From Frateuria_A sp035695185 (GTDB lineage: Bacteria > Pseudomonadota > Gammaproteobacteria > Xanthomonadales > Rhodanobacteraceae), in the NCBI RefSeq assembly GCF_035695185.1, contig NZ_DASSES010000105.1, positions 1-64,000 on the forward strand: a DNA stretch of 64,000 bases, in the 5' to 3' direction. Shown here piece after piece: positions 7,665 to 15,814 of this stretch. A program made the position numbers and the translations under genes. How positions within the stretch are numbered: the stretch's first letter is position 1; each line of letters opens with the position of its first letter. The notes beneath the pieces were generated by a model. That model saw nothing but the letters and a program-made list of their open reading frames with translations, had not been told where the DNA came from and did no database searches.

Positions 7665-9026
7665 TCACACCGGATCCATTCCGCTTGGGCGGGGTGGCAA
7701 GGCACGCCGGGTCGCGACCCAGTGCGCCACTCGCTGTAGCGCGTGCCACGCGAGCAGAATTTCCTGGCCGCGGAACGGAATTGAATACCGGGGTTCTGCT
7801 TGCAGGGTCGAATAGAGCAGGGTGACGTACAAGAACAGCAGGCCGGCGATCGGCGCAATGTGGGCATTCGGCGCCCGCCACAACACCCCAATGCAGCCCG
7901 CGAAGGCCAGCAGCATCAGCAGCGGATTGAACCCATGGCAAACCGAGACCCACGCGCGTAGCAGTAGTTCCTGGTCGAGGGGGGAGTGGATCGTGGGGTA
8001 GACGTAGATATCGCCCTGTCCCATGCGGATGCTCCAGCCCCAGAGTAAGGCTGGTTTGCTTATGTACCACGCGAGGTAATGAAGAGGGGCGGCGGCCATG
8101 CGTTTGGCCATGAGACGAATCCCGCCGCGCGGATGGCTCAACATCACCCTCGATTCGGCTCCTATCGCATGCAGCGTGCGGGCAGCCTCGGGATTGCCTT
8201 GTACTGACTGTAGGTACGCAGCGTGGTATTCGGGCCACGACCCCTGGACCAGATTGAGTAATGCTCGCCCGCTCGACGAAGCACCGGAAGTCAGCTGGGC
8301 ATTGCGCACGCCCCAGGCAAGCGGCAAGACAAGGGCGCTTATGGCAAGTATGACCGCGAGGCGCGGTGGGACGCGGCGTCTGAGGTAGAGGACGGCGGCG
8401 AGCAGCGCGGCGAAAGGAACGAGGACCGCGTTGGTCAGCGACGACATGCCGAAAATAAGTCCCGCTGCCGCGGTCCACGCCGCCTTTCCGCGTGCGAAAG
8501 CCTCGCGTGCGAGGTACAACGCCACAGCGCACAGAAAGCCAAAAAGTGTCTCGGTAAGCAGGAAACTGTCGATAGTGATGCTATGAGGCCAGGCCGCCAT
8601 GAGCAGGCCGGCGCCGATCAACCACTTGTCGGGAATCCAGCCACGCGCGGCCAGCATCGAGAACGTAACGGTAAGCGAACCGAGCAAGGCCTGCGCCAGT
8701 AGCACCGCTGCGTACCAGCGGGGAAAGCTGTCGAACAGCTTCATCCAGAACGCGAGGAAAATGGGATAACCGGGATCCCTGAAGCTGTCGCCGACCACCT
8801 GCCCGCTGCCTGGGCCGGCCTTGGAGAAGACGCCGTGGTGGACGAGGTTCCAAGCATATGCATGATACTGGACAGCGTCGCCACGCACCGGTTGGTAGAC
8901 TTGGGCGTGGCACAGGTAGTACCAACGCAGCCCGAAGGCCGTGACCGTAATTGCGGTGAGTACGAATATCCACGGCAATCGCCCAAACTTCCCATTGCTT
9001 GGGACGGTTCTTGCCTCAAGTTCCAT
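7665..9026 (-). CDS. GT39/GT83-family membrane glycosyltransferase (ArnT/PMT-like)
   Basis: 453-residue polytopic inner-membrane protein. After the first membrane segment comes an extracytoplasmic loop with VRGDAVQYHAYA, the acidic motif typical of GT-C enzymes that use polyprenyl-phosphate sugars, then DPGYPIFLAFWMKLF, which is the characteristic 'PLYPLFLA'-like stretch of the dolichyl-phosphate-mannose mannosyltransferase superfamily (PF13231). About ten hydrophobic segments follow. It has no TPR tail, unlike the two membrane proteins downstream of the pilins. It is encoded just upstream of the second pilin on the same strand and divergently from the S9 peptidase. Donor sugar and acceptor are unknown. 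Confidence 0.75.
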   Translation of the reverse strand: MELEARTVPSNGKFGRLPWIFVLTAITVTAFGLRWYYLCHAQVYQPVRGDAVQYHAYAWNLVHHGVFSKAGPGSGQVVGDSFRDPGYPIFLAFWMKLFDSFPRWYAAVLLAQALLGSLTVTFSMLAARGWIPDKWLIGAGLLMAAWPHSITIDSFLLTETLFGFLCAVALYLAREAFARGKAAWTAAAGLIFGMSSLTNAVLVPFAALLAAVLYLRRRVPPRLAVILAISALVLPLAWGVRNAQLTSGASSSGRALLNLVQGSWPEYHAAYLQSVQGNPEAARTLHAIGAESRVMLSHPRGGIRLMAKRMAAAPLHYLAWYISKPALLWGWSIRMGQGDIYVYPTIHSPLDQELLLRAWVSVCHGFNPLLMLLAFAGCIGVLWRAPNAHIAPIAGLLFLYVTLLYSTLQAEPRYSIPFRGQEILLAWHALQRVAHWVATRRALPPRPSGMDPV

Positions 9027-9158
9027 CGACCTTCCCCCCTAACTTGGCTGGTCGGAAGATACGCGCTCCGCCTTCGGTTGACGAGGACGCGACCTGGCTT
9101 GCGCCGGCGCGGTGACACCGCGTACCGTCACCGGCTACGTCAGCGTTCGAGGGAACCC

Positions 9159-11249
9159 ATGAAAGCTTTGCTCGCAGCACTTGCCGTGGCTCTGGTTTCG
9201 ATGCCGGCCGTGGCGGTCGACCTGGAAACCCATACCCCCCACCCGTTCAACGTGCGCGACCTGGTGATGATGGACCGGGTCAGCGACCCGCAGCTGTCGC
9301 CCGACGGCCGTTACGCCGCGTTCGGCGTGCGCAGCACCGACTACGCCGCCAACAAGGGCGTCAATGCGATCTACGTGCTGGACCTGAAGAAGGGCGGCGA
9401 CCCGGTGAAGGTGGTGGAGAAGGGCGGTTCGGCGCGCTGGGCGCCCGACGGGCACGCGCTCTATTACGTGGCCCCGGCCGATGGCGTGGCGCAGTTGTGG
9501 CGGGTGGACCTGGGCAGCGGCGGCAGCCTGGACCTGGCCGGGCACCCGGCCGCGGTGCAGGTCAGCCACGGCGTGCTTGACCTGGGTGGCTACAAGCTCT
9601 CGCCGGACGGCAAGAGCGCGCTGCTCTCCTACGAGGTCTACACCGATTGCGCGGACCTGGCCTGCACCAAGGAGCGCATCGATGGCCGCGAGAAGAACAA
9701 GGCGACCGGCACGGTCTACCACAAGCTGTTCGTGCGCCACTGGGACACCTGGGCCAATGGCCGCCGCAACCAGCTGTTCGTCGCCCGCTTCGACGGCCAG
9801 GGCATGCTGCCGGCCGAGCCGACCCTGCTCAGCCGCGGCATCGACGGCGACATCCCGAGCAAGCCTTTCGGGGATGAAAGCGAGTTCGCGTTCTCGCCCG
9901 ACGGCCGCACGGTCTACTTCGACGTGCGCATCGCCGGCACCAGCGAGCCCTGGTCGACCAACTTCGACCTCTACCGCGTGCCGGCCGACGGCTCGGCCGC
10001 GCCGCAGAACCTGACCGCGGCGAACAAGGCCTGGGACGCCTATCCGGTGCCCTCGCCGGACGGCCGTACGCTCTACTACCTGGCGATGAAGGAACCTGGC
10101 TTCGAGGCCGACCGCTTCGCCATCATGGCGATGGACCTGCAGAGCGGATCGACGCGCGAGATCGATCCGCAGTGGGACCGTTCACCGGGCGCGCTCACCA
10201 TCGCGCAGGACGGCAAGACCCTCTATGCCACCGCCGACGACGAAGGCCAGCACCCGCTGTTCGCCATCGATGCCGCCAGCGGCAAGGTCACCAAGCTGGT
10301 CGGCGACGGTGCGGTGGGCGGCTACTCGCTCCAGGACGGCAAGCTGCTGCTGGCGCGCGATGATCTCAGGCACCCGGTCGACCTGTACCTGGCCAATGCC
10401 CGTGGCCGCGGCCTGAAGCAGGTCACCCACTTCAACGCCGAGCGGCTGAAGAACGCGAAGACTGGTGATTTCGAGTTCTTCACCTTCAAGGGCTGGAACA
10501 ACGACACGGTGCAGGGTTACGTGGTCAAGCCGGTCGGCTACAAGCGCGGCCAGAAGTACCCGGTCGCCTTCATCATCCACGGTGGTCCGCAGGGCGCGAT
10601 GACCAACGACTGGAGCTACCGCTGGAACCCGCAGACCTACGCGGGCCAGGGCTTCGCGGTGGTGACCATCAACTTCCATGGCTCGACCGGATACGGCCAG
10701 GCCTTCACCGACTCGATCTCTGGCGACTGGGGCGGCAAGCCGCTGGAGGATCTCAAGGCCGGCTGGAAAGCCGCGCTGGACAAGTACAGCTTCCTCGACG
10801 GCGACAATGCCTGCGCGCTGGGCGCCAGCTACGGCGGCTACATGACCTACTGGATCGCCGGCGTGTGGAACCAGCCCTGGAAGTGCCTGGTCGACCACGA
10901 CGGCGTGTTCGACGCACGCATGATGTACTACGCCACCGAGGAGCTCTGGTTCGAGGAGAAGGAGAACGGCGGCACGCAGTTCGATCATCCGGAAAACTAC
11001 GAGCGCTTCAACCCGATCGACCACGTCAAGGACTGGCGCGTGCCGATGCTGGTGGTGCACAGCGGGAACGATTTCCGCATCCCCATCACCCAGGGCCTGG
11101 GCGCGTTCACCGCGCTGCAGCGCCGCGGGATTCCCAGCGAGTTCCTCACTTTCCCGGAAGAGAACCACTGGGTGCTCAAGCCGCAGAACAGCGTGATGTG
11201 GCATGAGACGGTGAATGCGTGGTTGAAGCGGTGGACGTCCAGGCACTGA
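9159..11249 (+). CDS. S9-family serine peptidase (prolyl oligopeptidase/DPP-IV type), secreted
   Basis: 696-residue periplasmic or secreted peptidase that cleaves short peptides, typically after proline or alanine. A signal peptide (MKALLAALAVALVSMPAVA) opens the protein and decides the start: GAGGGA lies 6 nt before this ATG, and the open frame further upstream has no signal. Residues about 40-430 form a beta-propeller with repeated 'SPDGR' blades (QLSPDGRYAAF, KLSPDGKSAL, AFSPDGRTVYF, PSPDGRTLYY). The C-terminal alpha/beta hydrolase domain carries the nucleophile in GASYGGY (Ser557), Asp638 in HSGNDFR and His670 in EENHW, a complete triad. A repeat hairpin just after the stop may act as its terminator. 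Confidence 0.93.
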   Translation: MKALLAALAVALVSMPAVAVDLETHTPHPFNVRDLVMMDRVSDPQLSPDGRYAAFGVRSTDYAANKGVNAIYVLDLKKGGDPVKVVEKGGSARWAPDGHALYYVAPADGVAQLWRVDLGSGGSLDLAGHPAAVQVSHGVLDLGGYKLSPDGKSALLSYEVYTDCADLACTKERIDGREKNKATGTVYHKLFVRHWDTWANGRRNQLFVARFDGQGMLPAEPTLLSRGIDGDIPSKPFGDESEFAFSPDGRTVYFDVRIAGTSEPWSTNFDLYRVPADGSAAPQNLTAANKAWDAYPVPSPDGRTLYYLAMKEPGFEADRFAIMAMDLQSGSTREIDPQWDRSPGALTIAQDGKTLYATADDEGQHPLFAIDAASGKVTKLVGDGAVGGYSLQDGKLLLARDDLRHPVDLYLANARGRGLKQVTHFNAERLKNAKTGDFEFFTFKGWNNDTVQGYVVKPVGYKRGQKYPVAFIIHGGPQGAMTNDWSYRWNPQTYAGQGFAVVTINFHGSTGYGQAFTDSISGDWGGKPLEDLKAGWKAALDKYSFLDGDNACALGASYGGYMTYWIAGVWNQPWKCLVDHDGVFDARMMYYATEELWFEEKENGGTQFDHPENYERFNPIDHVKDWRVPMLVVHSGNDFRIPITQGLGAFTALQRRGIPSEFLTFPEENHWVLKPQNSVMWHETVNAWLKRWTSRH

Positions 11250-11251
11250 AG

Positions 11252-11418
11252 AGCACCCCCCCAGCCCTCCCCTGCAAGCAGGGGAGGGAGTACGTGACTT
11301 GGCCCATCCCCGCATTTGCCTCCCCTGCAAGCAGGGGCGGGAGTACGTGGTGACCAGCTTCGGCCTGCCGGAGGTTGCTCCTCCCCCTGCTCGCAGGGGG
11401 AGGTTGGGAGGGGGTAGC
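11252..11418. repeat. Cluster of three palindromic intergenic repeats (family 1), locus A
   Basis: Three copies of a short palindrome built on CTCCCCTGC-aa/tc-GCAGGGGAG: 11265-11288 (perfect 11-bp stem, 2-nt loop), 11322-11338, and 11382-11403 with the tail GTTGGGAGGGGGTAGC. The first lies in the opposite orientation to the third. The first two share the following GGGAGTACGTG. Same family as the copies at 15205-15317 and 16838-17021. Confidence 0.85.
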
Positions 11419-11434
11419 TTTTCCTCTCCCCAGG

Positions 11435-11788
11435 ATGTGGAAGTCGGGCGTGGAGCTCAGATGGGAACGTGCGCGCAAGTTGCGCAACCATGCCACCGAT
11501 GCCGAGCGCCGCTTGTGGCATTACCTGCGGCGCGAGCAACTGGCTGGCTGGAAGTTCCGCCGCCAGTATCCGGTCGCCAGGTTCATCGTGGATTTCGCCT
11601 GCGTGCCTCCCCGCCTGGCCATCGAGCTCGATGGCGGACAACACGCCGACAAGTGCCGCTACGACGCCAGCCGCACCCGCCTGATCGAGGCCGAGGGCTA
11701 TCGGGTGTTGCGCTTCTGGAACGACGACGTGCTGTTGCGGGTGGATACCGTGCTGGAGGAGATCCTGCGGTATCTCGGCGAGGTGTAA
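11435..11788 (+). CDS. DUF559 domain protein, Vsr-like endonuclease fold
   Basis: 117-residue protein of the DUF559 family, a small relative of very-short-patch-repair endonucleases with a PD-(D/E)XK-like fold. Landmarks are LRNHATDAERRLWHYLR, KFRRQYPVARFIVDFAC (acidic catalytic candidate in VDF), AIELDGGQH (E-x-D) and RVLRFWNDDVL. The frame is open further upstream, but that part is translated palindromic repeat, so I take the ATG at the start of homology; it lacks a good ribosome binding site. The gene is bracketed by family 1 repeats on both sides. Whether it cuts DNA in this cell, and whether it is linked to the repeats, is unknown. Confidence 0.75.
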   Translation: MWKSGVELRWERARKLRNHATDAERRLWHYLRREQLAGWKFRRQYPVARFIVDFACVPPRLAIELDGGQHADKCRYDASRTRLIEAEGYRVLRFWNDDVLLRVDTVLEEILRYLGEV

Positions 11789-11832
11789 CCGAGGCTCCAA
11801 AGGGGAGGTCGTTCACTCGTCTGGCTTCCGGC

Positions 11833-11872
11833 TCCTCCGCCTGTTTGCAGGCAGGGTGAGAGGGTATGCCCT
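11833..11872 (+). repeat. Degenerate family 1 palindromic repeat after the DUF559 gene
   Basis: CTCCTCCGCCTG-ttt-CAGGCAGGGTGAGAGGGTA is a diverged copy of the family 1 palindrome and tail, in the same orientation as the copy at 11382-11418, so the DUF559 gene sits between two like-oriented copies. Confidence 0.5.
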
Positions 11873-12890
11873 ACAGCCACTTCACCCGCTTGAGCCAGGT
11901 GTAGATGCCCCCCACCACACCCGCCACCACCACGATCACCAGCGGATACGCCCAGGGCCGGTCCAGCTCGGGCATGTGGGTGAAGTTCATGCCGTACCAG
12001 CTGGTGATCAGCGTGGGTGCGGCCAGCAGCGCGGCGTAGCCTGCCAGGCGCTTCATCACCTCGTTCTGCCCGAAGGTGACCAGCGAAAGGTTCACGTTGA
12101 TCGCCGCAGCGAGCATCTCGCGCATGGCGGCGATCGATTCATTGACGCGGAACACATGGTCGTAGACGTCGCGGAAGTAGGGGCGCAGGTCGTCCGGGAT
12201 CAGCTGCGGGTGCATGCGCACCAGCTGGTTGGTGATGTCCTGCAGAGGCGCGACGGCCAGGCGCAAGGTGGTCAGGTCGCGTTGCATGTCGTACAGCCGG
12301 CGCACCGTGCTGCGCTTGAAGGTCTCGGCGAAGATGTCCGCCTCGAGCCGGTGCAGCTCCTCACGGAAGTCGCGGACGATCGGCAACATGTTGTCGACGA
12401 TGAAGTCCAGCACGCCGTACAGCCCGTAGCTGGGACCGTTGCGCATCAGCTCGTGTGCCTGCTCGCAGCTGCGCCGCGCCGGCGCGTAGGACAGCGAGGC
12501 GCCGTGGCGGACGGTCACCAGGTAGCGCTCGCCGAAGAAGATCTGCGTCTCGCCGAAGGCCAGGTTGCCGTCGACCACCTGCGCCGTCTGCACCACCAGG
12601 AACAGCGAGTCGCCATAGGCCTCCAGCTTGGTGCGCTGGTGTGCCTTGTGCGCGTCCTCCACGGCCAGGTCGTGCAGGTCGAACTCCTCCTGCAGCTTCA
12701 GCAGCAAGGGGGCGTCCGGCTCGTGCAGGCCGACCCAAACGAAGGTGCCGGGCTCCCGCAGGACGTCGCTGATCGCGTCAAGGCTGACGTCGCCGATGCG
12801 GGTGCCGTCGCCACGGTAGGCGATGCAGTTGACGACCATGCCGTTGGCCGGTGTCGGCGAGTCCGGTCCGTGCGAGCTGGCGGATGTCAT
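11871..12890 (-). CDS. corA: CorA-family magnesium/cobalt transporter
   Basis: 339-residue inner-membrane divalent cation channel, pentameric in the family. A soluble N-terminal domain (to about residue 270) contains the long helix region typical of the CorA funnel (FREELHRLEADIFAETF). Two C-terminal membrane segments follow, with the diagnostic YGMNFTHMPEL loop (GMN selectivity motif) between them, and a short basic tail KRVKWL. Start chosen at MTSASS; an internal ATG 17 codons later (MVVNCIAY) is a possible alternative and no strong ribosome binding site separates them. The reading frame is open further upstream through the neighbouring gene's tail, which I consider non-coding in this frame. 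Confidence 0.92.
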   Translation of the reverse strand: MTSASSHGPDSPTPANGMVVNCIAYRGDGTRIGDVSLDAISDVLREPGTFVWVGLHEPDAPLLLKLQEEFDLHDLAVEDAHKAHQRTKLEAYGDSLFLVVQTAQVVDGNLAFGETQIFFGERYLVTVRHGASLSYAPARRSCEQAHELMRNGPSYGLYGVLDFIVDNMLPIVRDFREELHRLEADIFAETFKRSTVRRLYDMQRDLTTLRLAVAPLQDITNQLVRMHPQLIPDDLRPYFRDVYDHVFRVNESIAAMREMLAAAINVNLSLVTFGQNEVMKRLAGYAALLAAPTLITSWYGMNFTHMPELDRPWAYPLVIVVVAGVVGGIYTWLKRVKWL

Positions 12891-12999
12891 CGGCGCATGA
12901 TGCGCGGCAGCCGGGCGCGAGGCAATCGGTAGCAGGAGCGCACCGTCTGCGCGACCGGCATGGCTCGCGCGCAGCCCGCGGTCGCGCTCCGGTGCGTGT

Positions 13000-14274
13000 C
13001 TACAGGGAATGCCTCGCGCGCATGCCCCAGGCCAGCGCCAGCCACACCGGCATCGCGAACAGCAGCCAGGGCTGGTTCTGTTGCACGGTGCCGGGGAGCA
13101 GGTGCAGCAGCACCGCGGCCAGCAGGGCGAACAGCTGCAGCAGGAGCACGGCATCGGCAAGGCGCGAGGCGGGCAACCGGCGCCTGGCGCGCCACGCGGA
13201 GGGAAGCAGCGCGAGCGCGAGCGGATTGAACAAGAGCAGGTTGGCGTTGGCCCAGGCGGCGTGGTGGGTTGTCAGCAGCCACAGGATGAGCAGGCCGATG
13301 CCGGCCAGTCCCGCGAACAGCAGGTAGAAGCTGCCGAGGAGGGCGAAGCCGCTGGGCCAGAAGCGGCGGGCGAGCAGCAATACCGCAGCCGCGGCCAGCC
13401 CGGCCAGGGCGAGCGGAAGGCGCAGGTCGGGAGGCGTGGCCGGGGGCGTTTCCAGGCGGTTGGGCGAGACCAGCTCGGTGCCGGTCACCAGGGGATGCAT
13501 GCCCTGCGGGCCGGCCACGCGTGCGGTCGACAGTTCCCGCGCCAGCACGGCGGGCAGGAAGCTCTCCTGCCATGCGTCGAGCGGCTGGTCCGCGTAGGGT
13601 CCCAGCCCGAGGTCGAGCAGCAGCATCAGCCACGGCTGCGCGCTCATCAGGCGGACGGTCTGCTGGCGGTAGGTCATGCCGCCCGGGCGGGCGGTGAGCT
13701 GGGCCTGGAGCACCCCGCCGAGCGCGCGGTCCAGTGCGTCGCGCACGCGCGTGGTGCAGTTGTCGACGTAGTAGTCGTAATCGTAGCGCGCGTTTTCCGG
13801 GCGCAGGTTCCACAGCAGGAAGTCGCGCAGTGCGGCGGCCTGTGCCGGCGTGAAATCGAGCCGTTGGCGGGTGACGGAACGGCCGGCCTGGATGTACCAG
13901 TCCTCGTCCAGCGTCGCGGGCGCGGCATCCATCAGGTAGTGCATGCGCCCGCGCGCAAAGTTGAGCAGGAACCCGCGCTCGTCGAAGTCGAACACGCCGT
14001 AGTTGAAGTTGTAGGCCTCGCCACTGACCGTGTCGCGCACCTCGATGGCGTCGTGGCCGAACCGTTCCCAGTAGGTCTCGCCGGGTCCGTAGGTGATCAG
14101 CGAGACCTCGAGGTTTGCCCCCGGGGCATTGGCGACGCCGGCGTGGGCGCGCGGGACCAGGACGAGCGCGAGGAGCAGGCAAAGCCAGGCGCGCCCCAGG
14201 CAGGAGCGCACCTTGTGTGCGACGGGGCTGGCGGGACGATGGCGGCCACCGCGCACGAGGTGTGCTTCAGGCAT
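13000..14274 (-). CDS. DUF4105 / Lnb N-terminal periplasmic domain membrane protein
   Basis: 424 residues. A signal-anchor (WLCLLLALVLVPRAHA) is followed by a periplasmic DUF4105 domain, now named after the lipoprotein N-acyltransferase Lnb. It keeps ERFGHDAIEVRD (His74) and DNCTTRVRDAL (Cys173), the His/Cys pair expected of this NlpC/P60-like papain-fold domain. The C-terminal third has about four or five membrane segments (from ALAGLAAAAVLLLARRFWP on). The start overlaps the end of corC by 8 nt, so it is probably co-transcribed with it. Function in this organism is unknown; acyl transfer to lipoproteins would be surprising if Lnt is also encoded, as it normally is in Gammaproteobacteria. 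Confidence 0.8.
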   Translation of the reverse strand: MPEAHLVRGGRHRPASPVAHKVRSCLGRAWLCLLLALVLVPRAHAGVANAPGANLEVSLITYGPGETYWERFGHDAIEVRDTVSGEAYNFNYGVFDFDERGFLLNFARGRMHYLMDAAPATLDEDWYIQAGRSVTRQRLDFTPAQAAALRDFLLWNLRPENARYDYDYYVDNCTTRVRDALDRALGGVLQAQLTARPGGMTYRQQTVRLMSAQPWLMLLLDLGLGPYADQPLDAWQESFLPAVLARELSTARVAGPQGMHPLVTGTELVSPNRLETPPATPPDLRLPLALAGLAAAAVLLLARRFWPSGFALLGSFYLLFAGLAGIGLLILWLLTTHHAAWANANLLLFNPLALALLPSAWRARRRLPASRLADAVLLLQLFALLAAVLLHLLPGTVQQNQPWLLFAMPVWLALAWGMRARHSL

Positions 14275-15121
14275 CGAGCGCCTGCCGGGTCACGTGGAAC
14301 TGCTGCACGCGTCGGTCGTCGGCTTCGGTGACGATGAACAGGTAGCCGCCGAACACCACTTCCTCGCCCGCCTCGGGCAGGTGGCCGAACTCGGCGGTCG
14401 CCATGCCGCCCACGGTGTCGAACTCCTCGTCGGAGAAGGTCGCGCCGGTCTGCTCGTTGAAGTCGGCGATGGGGGTCAGCGCGCTGACCATCCAGCCGCC
14501 GCCGGGCAGTTCGTGCATCAGGCTCGGCTCGTCCTCGTCGTCGTGCTCGTCGTCGATTTCGCCGACGATCTGCTCCAGCACATCCTCGATGGTGATCAGG
14601 CCGGCAACGCCGCCGTACTCGTCCACCACCAGCGCCATGTGGTTGCGCGAGCGGCGGAATTCCGCCAGCAGCACGTTCAGGCGCATCGATTCGGGAATCA
14701 GGACCGCCGGGCGCAGCAACAGGCCCAGGTCGAAGCCCTCGCCGTCGCCGAAATACTTGAGCAGGTCCTTGGCCAGCAGGATCCCGACGATCTCGTCCTT
14801 GTCCTCGCCATGCACGGGAAAGCGCGAGTGGCCCGATTCGACCACCTTGGCGAGGATTTCCGGCAGCGAGGCATCCGCCGCGATCATCACGATCTGCGCG
14901 CGCGGGACCATGACGTCGTCCACGCTGAGCTCGGTGACCTTGAGCGCACCCTCCACCATGGTGAGGGTGTCGTTGGACAACAGGCCGTTGGCCTGGGCGG
15001 CGCGCAATTCCTCGATCAGTTCGTCGCGGTTGCGCGGTTCGCCGGAAAACAGGTGGCCCAGACGATCCCACCAGGAGCGGTGGGGGGCCGGGCCGTTGGT
15101 ACTGCCAGGGTCGTCGTTCAT
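14267..15121 (-). CDS. corC: CorC-family CBS-domain protein (magnesium/cobalt efflux)
   Basis: 284-residue cytoplasmic protein of the HlyC/CorC family lacking the membrane DUF21 domain. Order: N-terminal helix, paired CBS domains (VDDVMVPRAQIVMI, SRFPVHGED, EFRRSRNHMALVVDEYGG, TIEDVLEQIVGEI) and a C-terminal CorC_HlyC FAD-like domain (VSALTPIADFNEQTG, FDTVGGMATAEFGHLPEAG). I use the ATG at 15121 rather than the TTG one codon upstream. It precedes the DUF4105 gene with 8-nt overlap and follows ybeY across a repeat-containing gap of about 200 nt; the ybeZ-ybeY-corC order matches the E. coli ybeZYX-lnt locus. Confidence 0.9.
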   Translation of the reverse strand: MNDDPGSTNGPAPHRSWWDRLGHLFSGEPRNRDELIEELRAAQANGLLSNDTLTMVEGALKVTELSVDDVMVPRAQIVMIAADASLPEILAKVVESGHSRFPVHGEDKDEIVGILLAKDLLKYFGDGEGFDLGLLLRPAVLIPESMRLNVLLAEFRRSRNHMALVVDEYGGVAGLITIEDVLEQIVGEIDDEHDDEDEPSLMHELPGGGWMVSALTPIADFNEQTGATFSDEEFDTVGGMATAEFGHLPEAGEEVVFGGYLFIVTEADDRRVQQFHVTRQALDA

Positions 15122-15204
15122 CAACTCGGGAGGGAGCGCCCCGTGGAAGGGCGGAAAGCCGGAGTCTAACGGAAAAAACGTGGAGATTCAGGGCACAAGC
15201 GGGT

Positions 15205-15317
15205 CTCTCCCCAGCCCTCCCCTGCAAGCAGGGGAGGGCGCCGATGCAAGCGGGGGCGATCGCGCAAGGTGCCGGGCTCCTCCCCCTGCCTGCAGCGGGA
15301 GGCCGGGAAGGGGTAGT
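15205..15317. repeat. Inverted pair of family 1 palindromic repeats, locus B
   Basis: Two copies facing away from each other: 15206-15238 (CCCAGCCCTCCCCTGC-aa-GCAGGGGAGGG) and 15277-15317 (CTCCTCCCCCTGCCTGCAGCGGGAGG followed by CCGGGAAGGGGTAG). They occupy most of the gap between ybeY and corC and could fold together in the transcript. Confidence 0.8.
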
Positions 15318-15319
15318 TC

Positions 15320-15814
15320 TCAGGCGTAGGGATCGGCGATGCCCAGCCCGGCCAGGATGCGCCGTTCCAGCGCTTCCATCGCCTCGGCGTCGGCCTCCTC
15401 GATATGGTCATAGCCAAGCAGGTGCAGCGTGCCGTGCACGGTCAGGTGCGCCCAGTGGTCGCGTGGCTTCTTGCCCTGTTCGGCCGCTTCGCGGGCGACC
15501 ACCGGCGCGCAGATGGCCAGATCGCCGATCAGCGGCAGGTCGACGCCAGGCGGCAGCTCGGCAGGAAAGGAAAGCACGTTGGTGGCGTAGTCCTTGCCGC
15601 GGTAGTCGCGGTTGAGCGCCCGGCCTTCCTCGGCGTCGACGATACGGACGGCGACCTCGGCCGGCTTGCGCCGCCGGGCTCCCCGCAGCGCCGCCGCCAC
15701 CCACTGGCGGAAGCTGGCCGGTGCGGGCACGCCTGTGCGGGGGACCGCATAGCTCACGGCAGTCTGGGGAGCGGGCGGCGTTTCCGCCTGGGCGCGCCGG
15801 GCCTTGCCAGTCAC
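15320..15814 (-). CDS. ybeY: Endoribonuclease YbeY, rRNA maturation factor
   Basis: 164-residue zinc-dependent endoribonuclease involved in 16S rRNA 3' maturation and ribosome quality control. The metal site HGTLHLLGYDH is intact (His127, His131, His137; H-x3-H-x5-H), preceded by the conserved NRDYRGKDYATNVLSFP. The start codon is GTG and overlaps the stop of phoH (GTGA), so it is coupled to the upstream gene. An N-terminal extension of about 15 residues rich in Ala/Pro/Thr precedes the homologous core. Confidence 0.95.
   Translation of the reverse strand: MTGKARRAQAETPPAPQTAVSYAVPRTGVPAPASFRQWVAAALRGARRRKPAEVAVRIVDAEEGRALNRDYRGKDYATNVLSFPAELPPGVDLPLIGDLAICAPVVAREAAEQGKKPRDHWAHLTVHGTLHLLGYDHIEEADAEAMEALERRILAGLGIADPYA

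Noticed and set aside
8835..9158. N-terminal extension of the S9 peptidase by 108 codons
   Set aside because: The extension lacks homology, precedes a clean signal peptide with its own ribosome binding site, and overlaps the start region of the divergent membrane protein.
11435..11788. Vsr mismatch endonuclease or restriction enzyme
   Set aside because: No cytosine methylase or restriction partner nearby, and the motifs are those of the DUF559 family, not of true Vsr.
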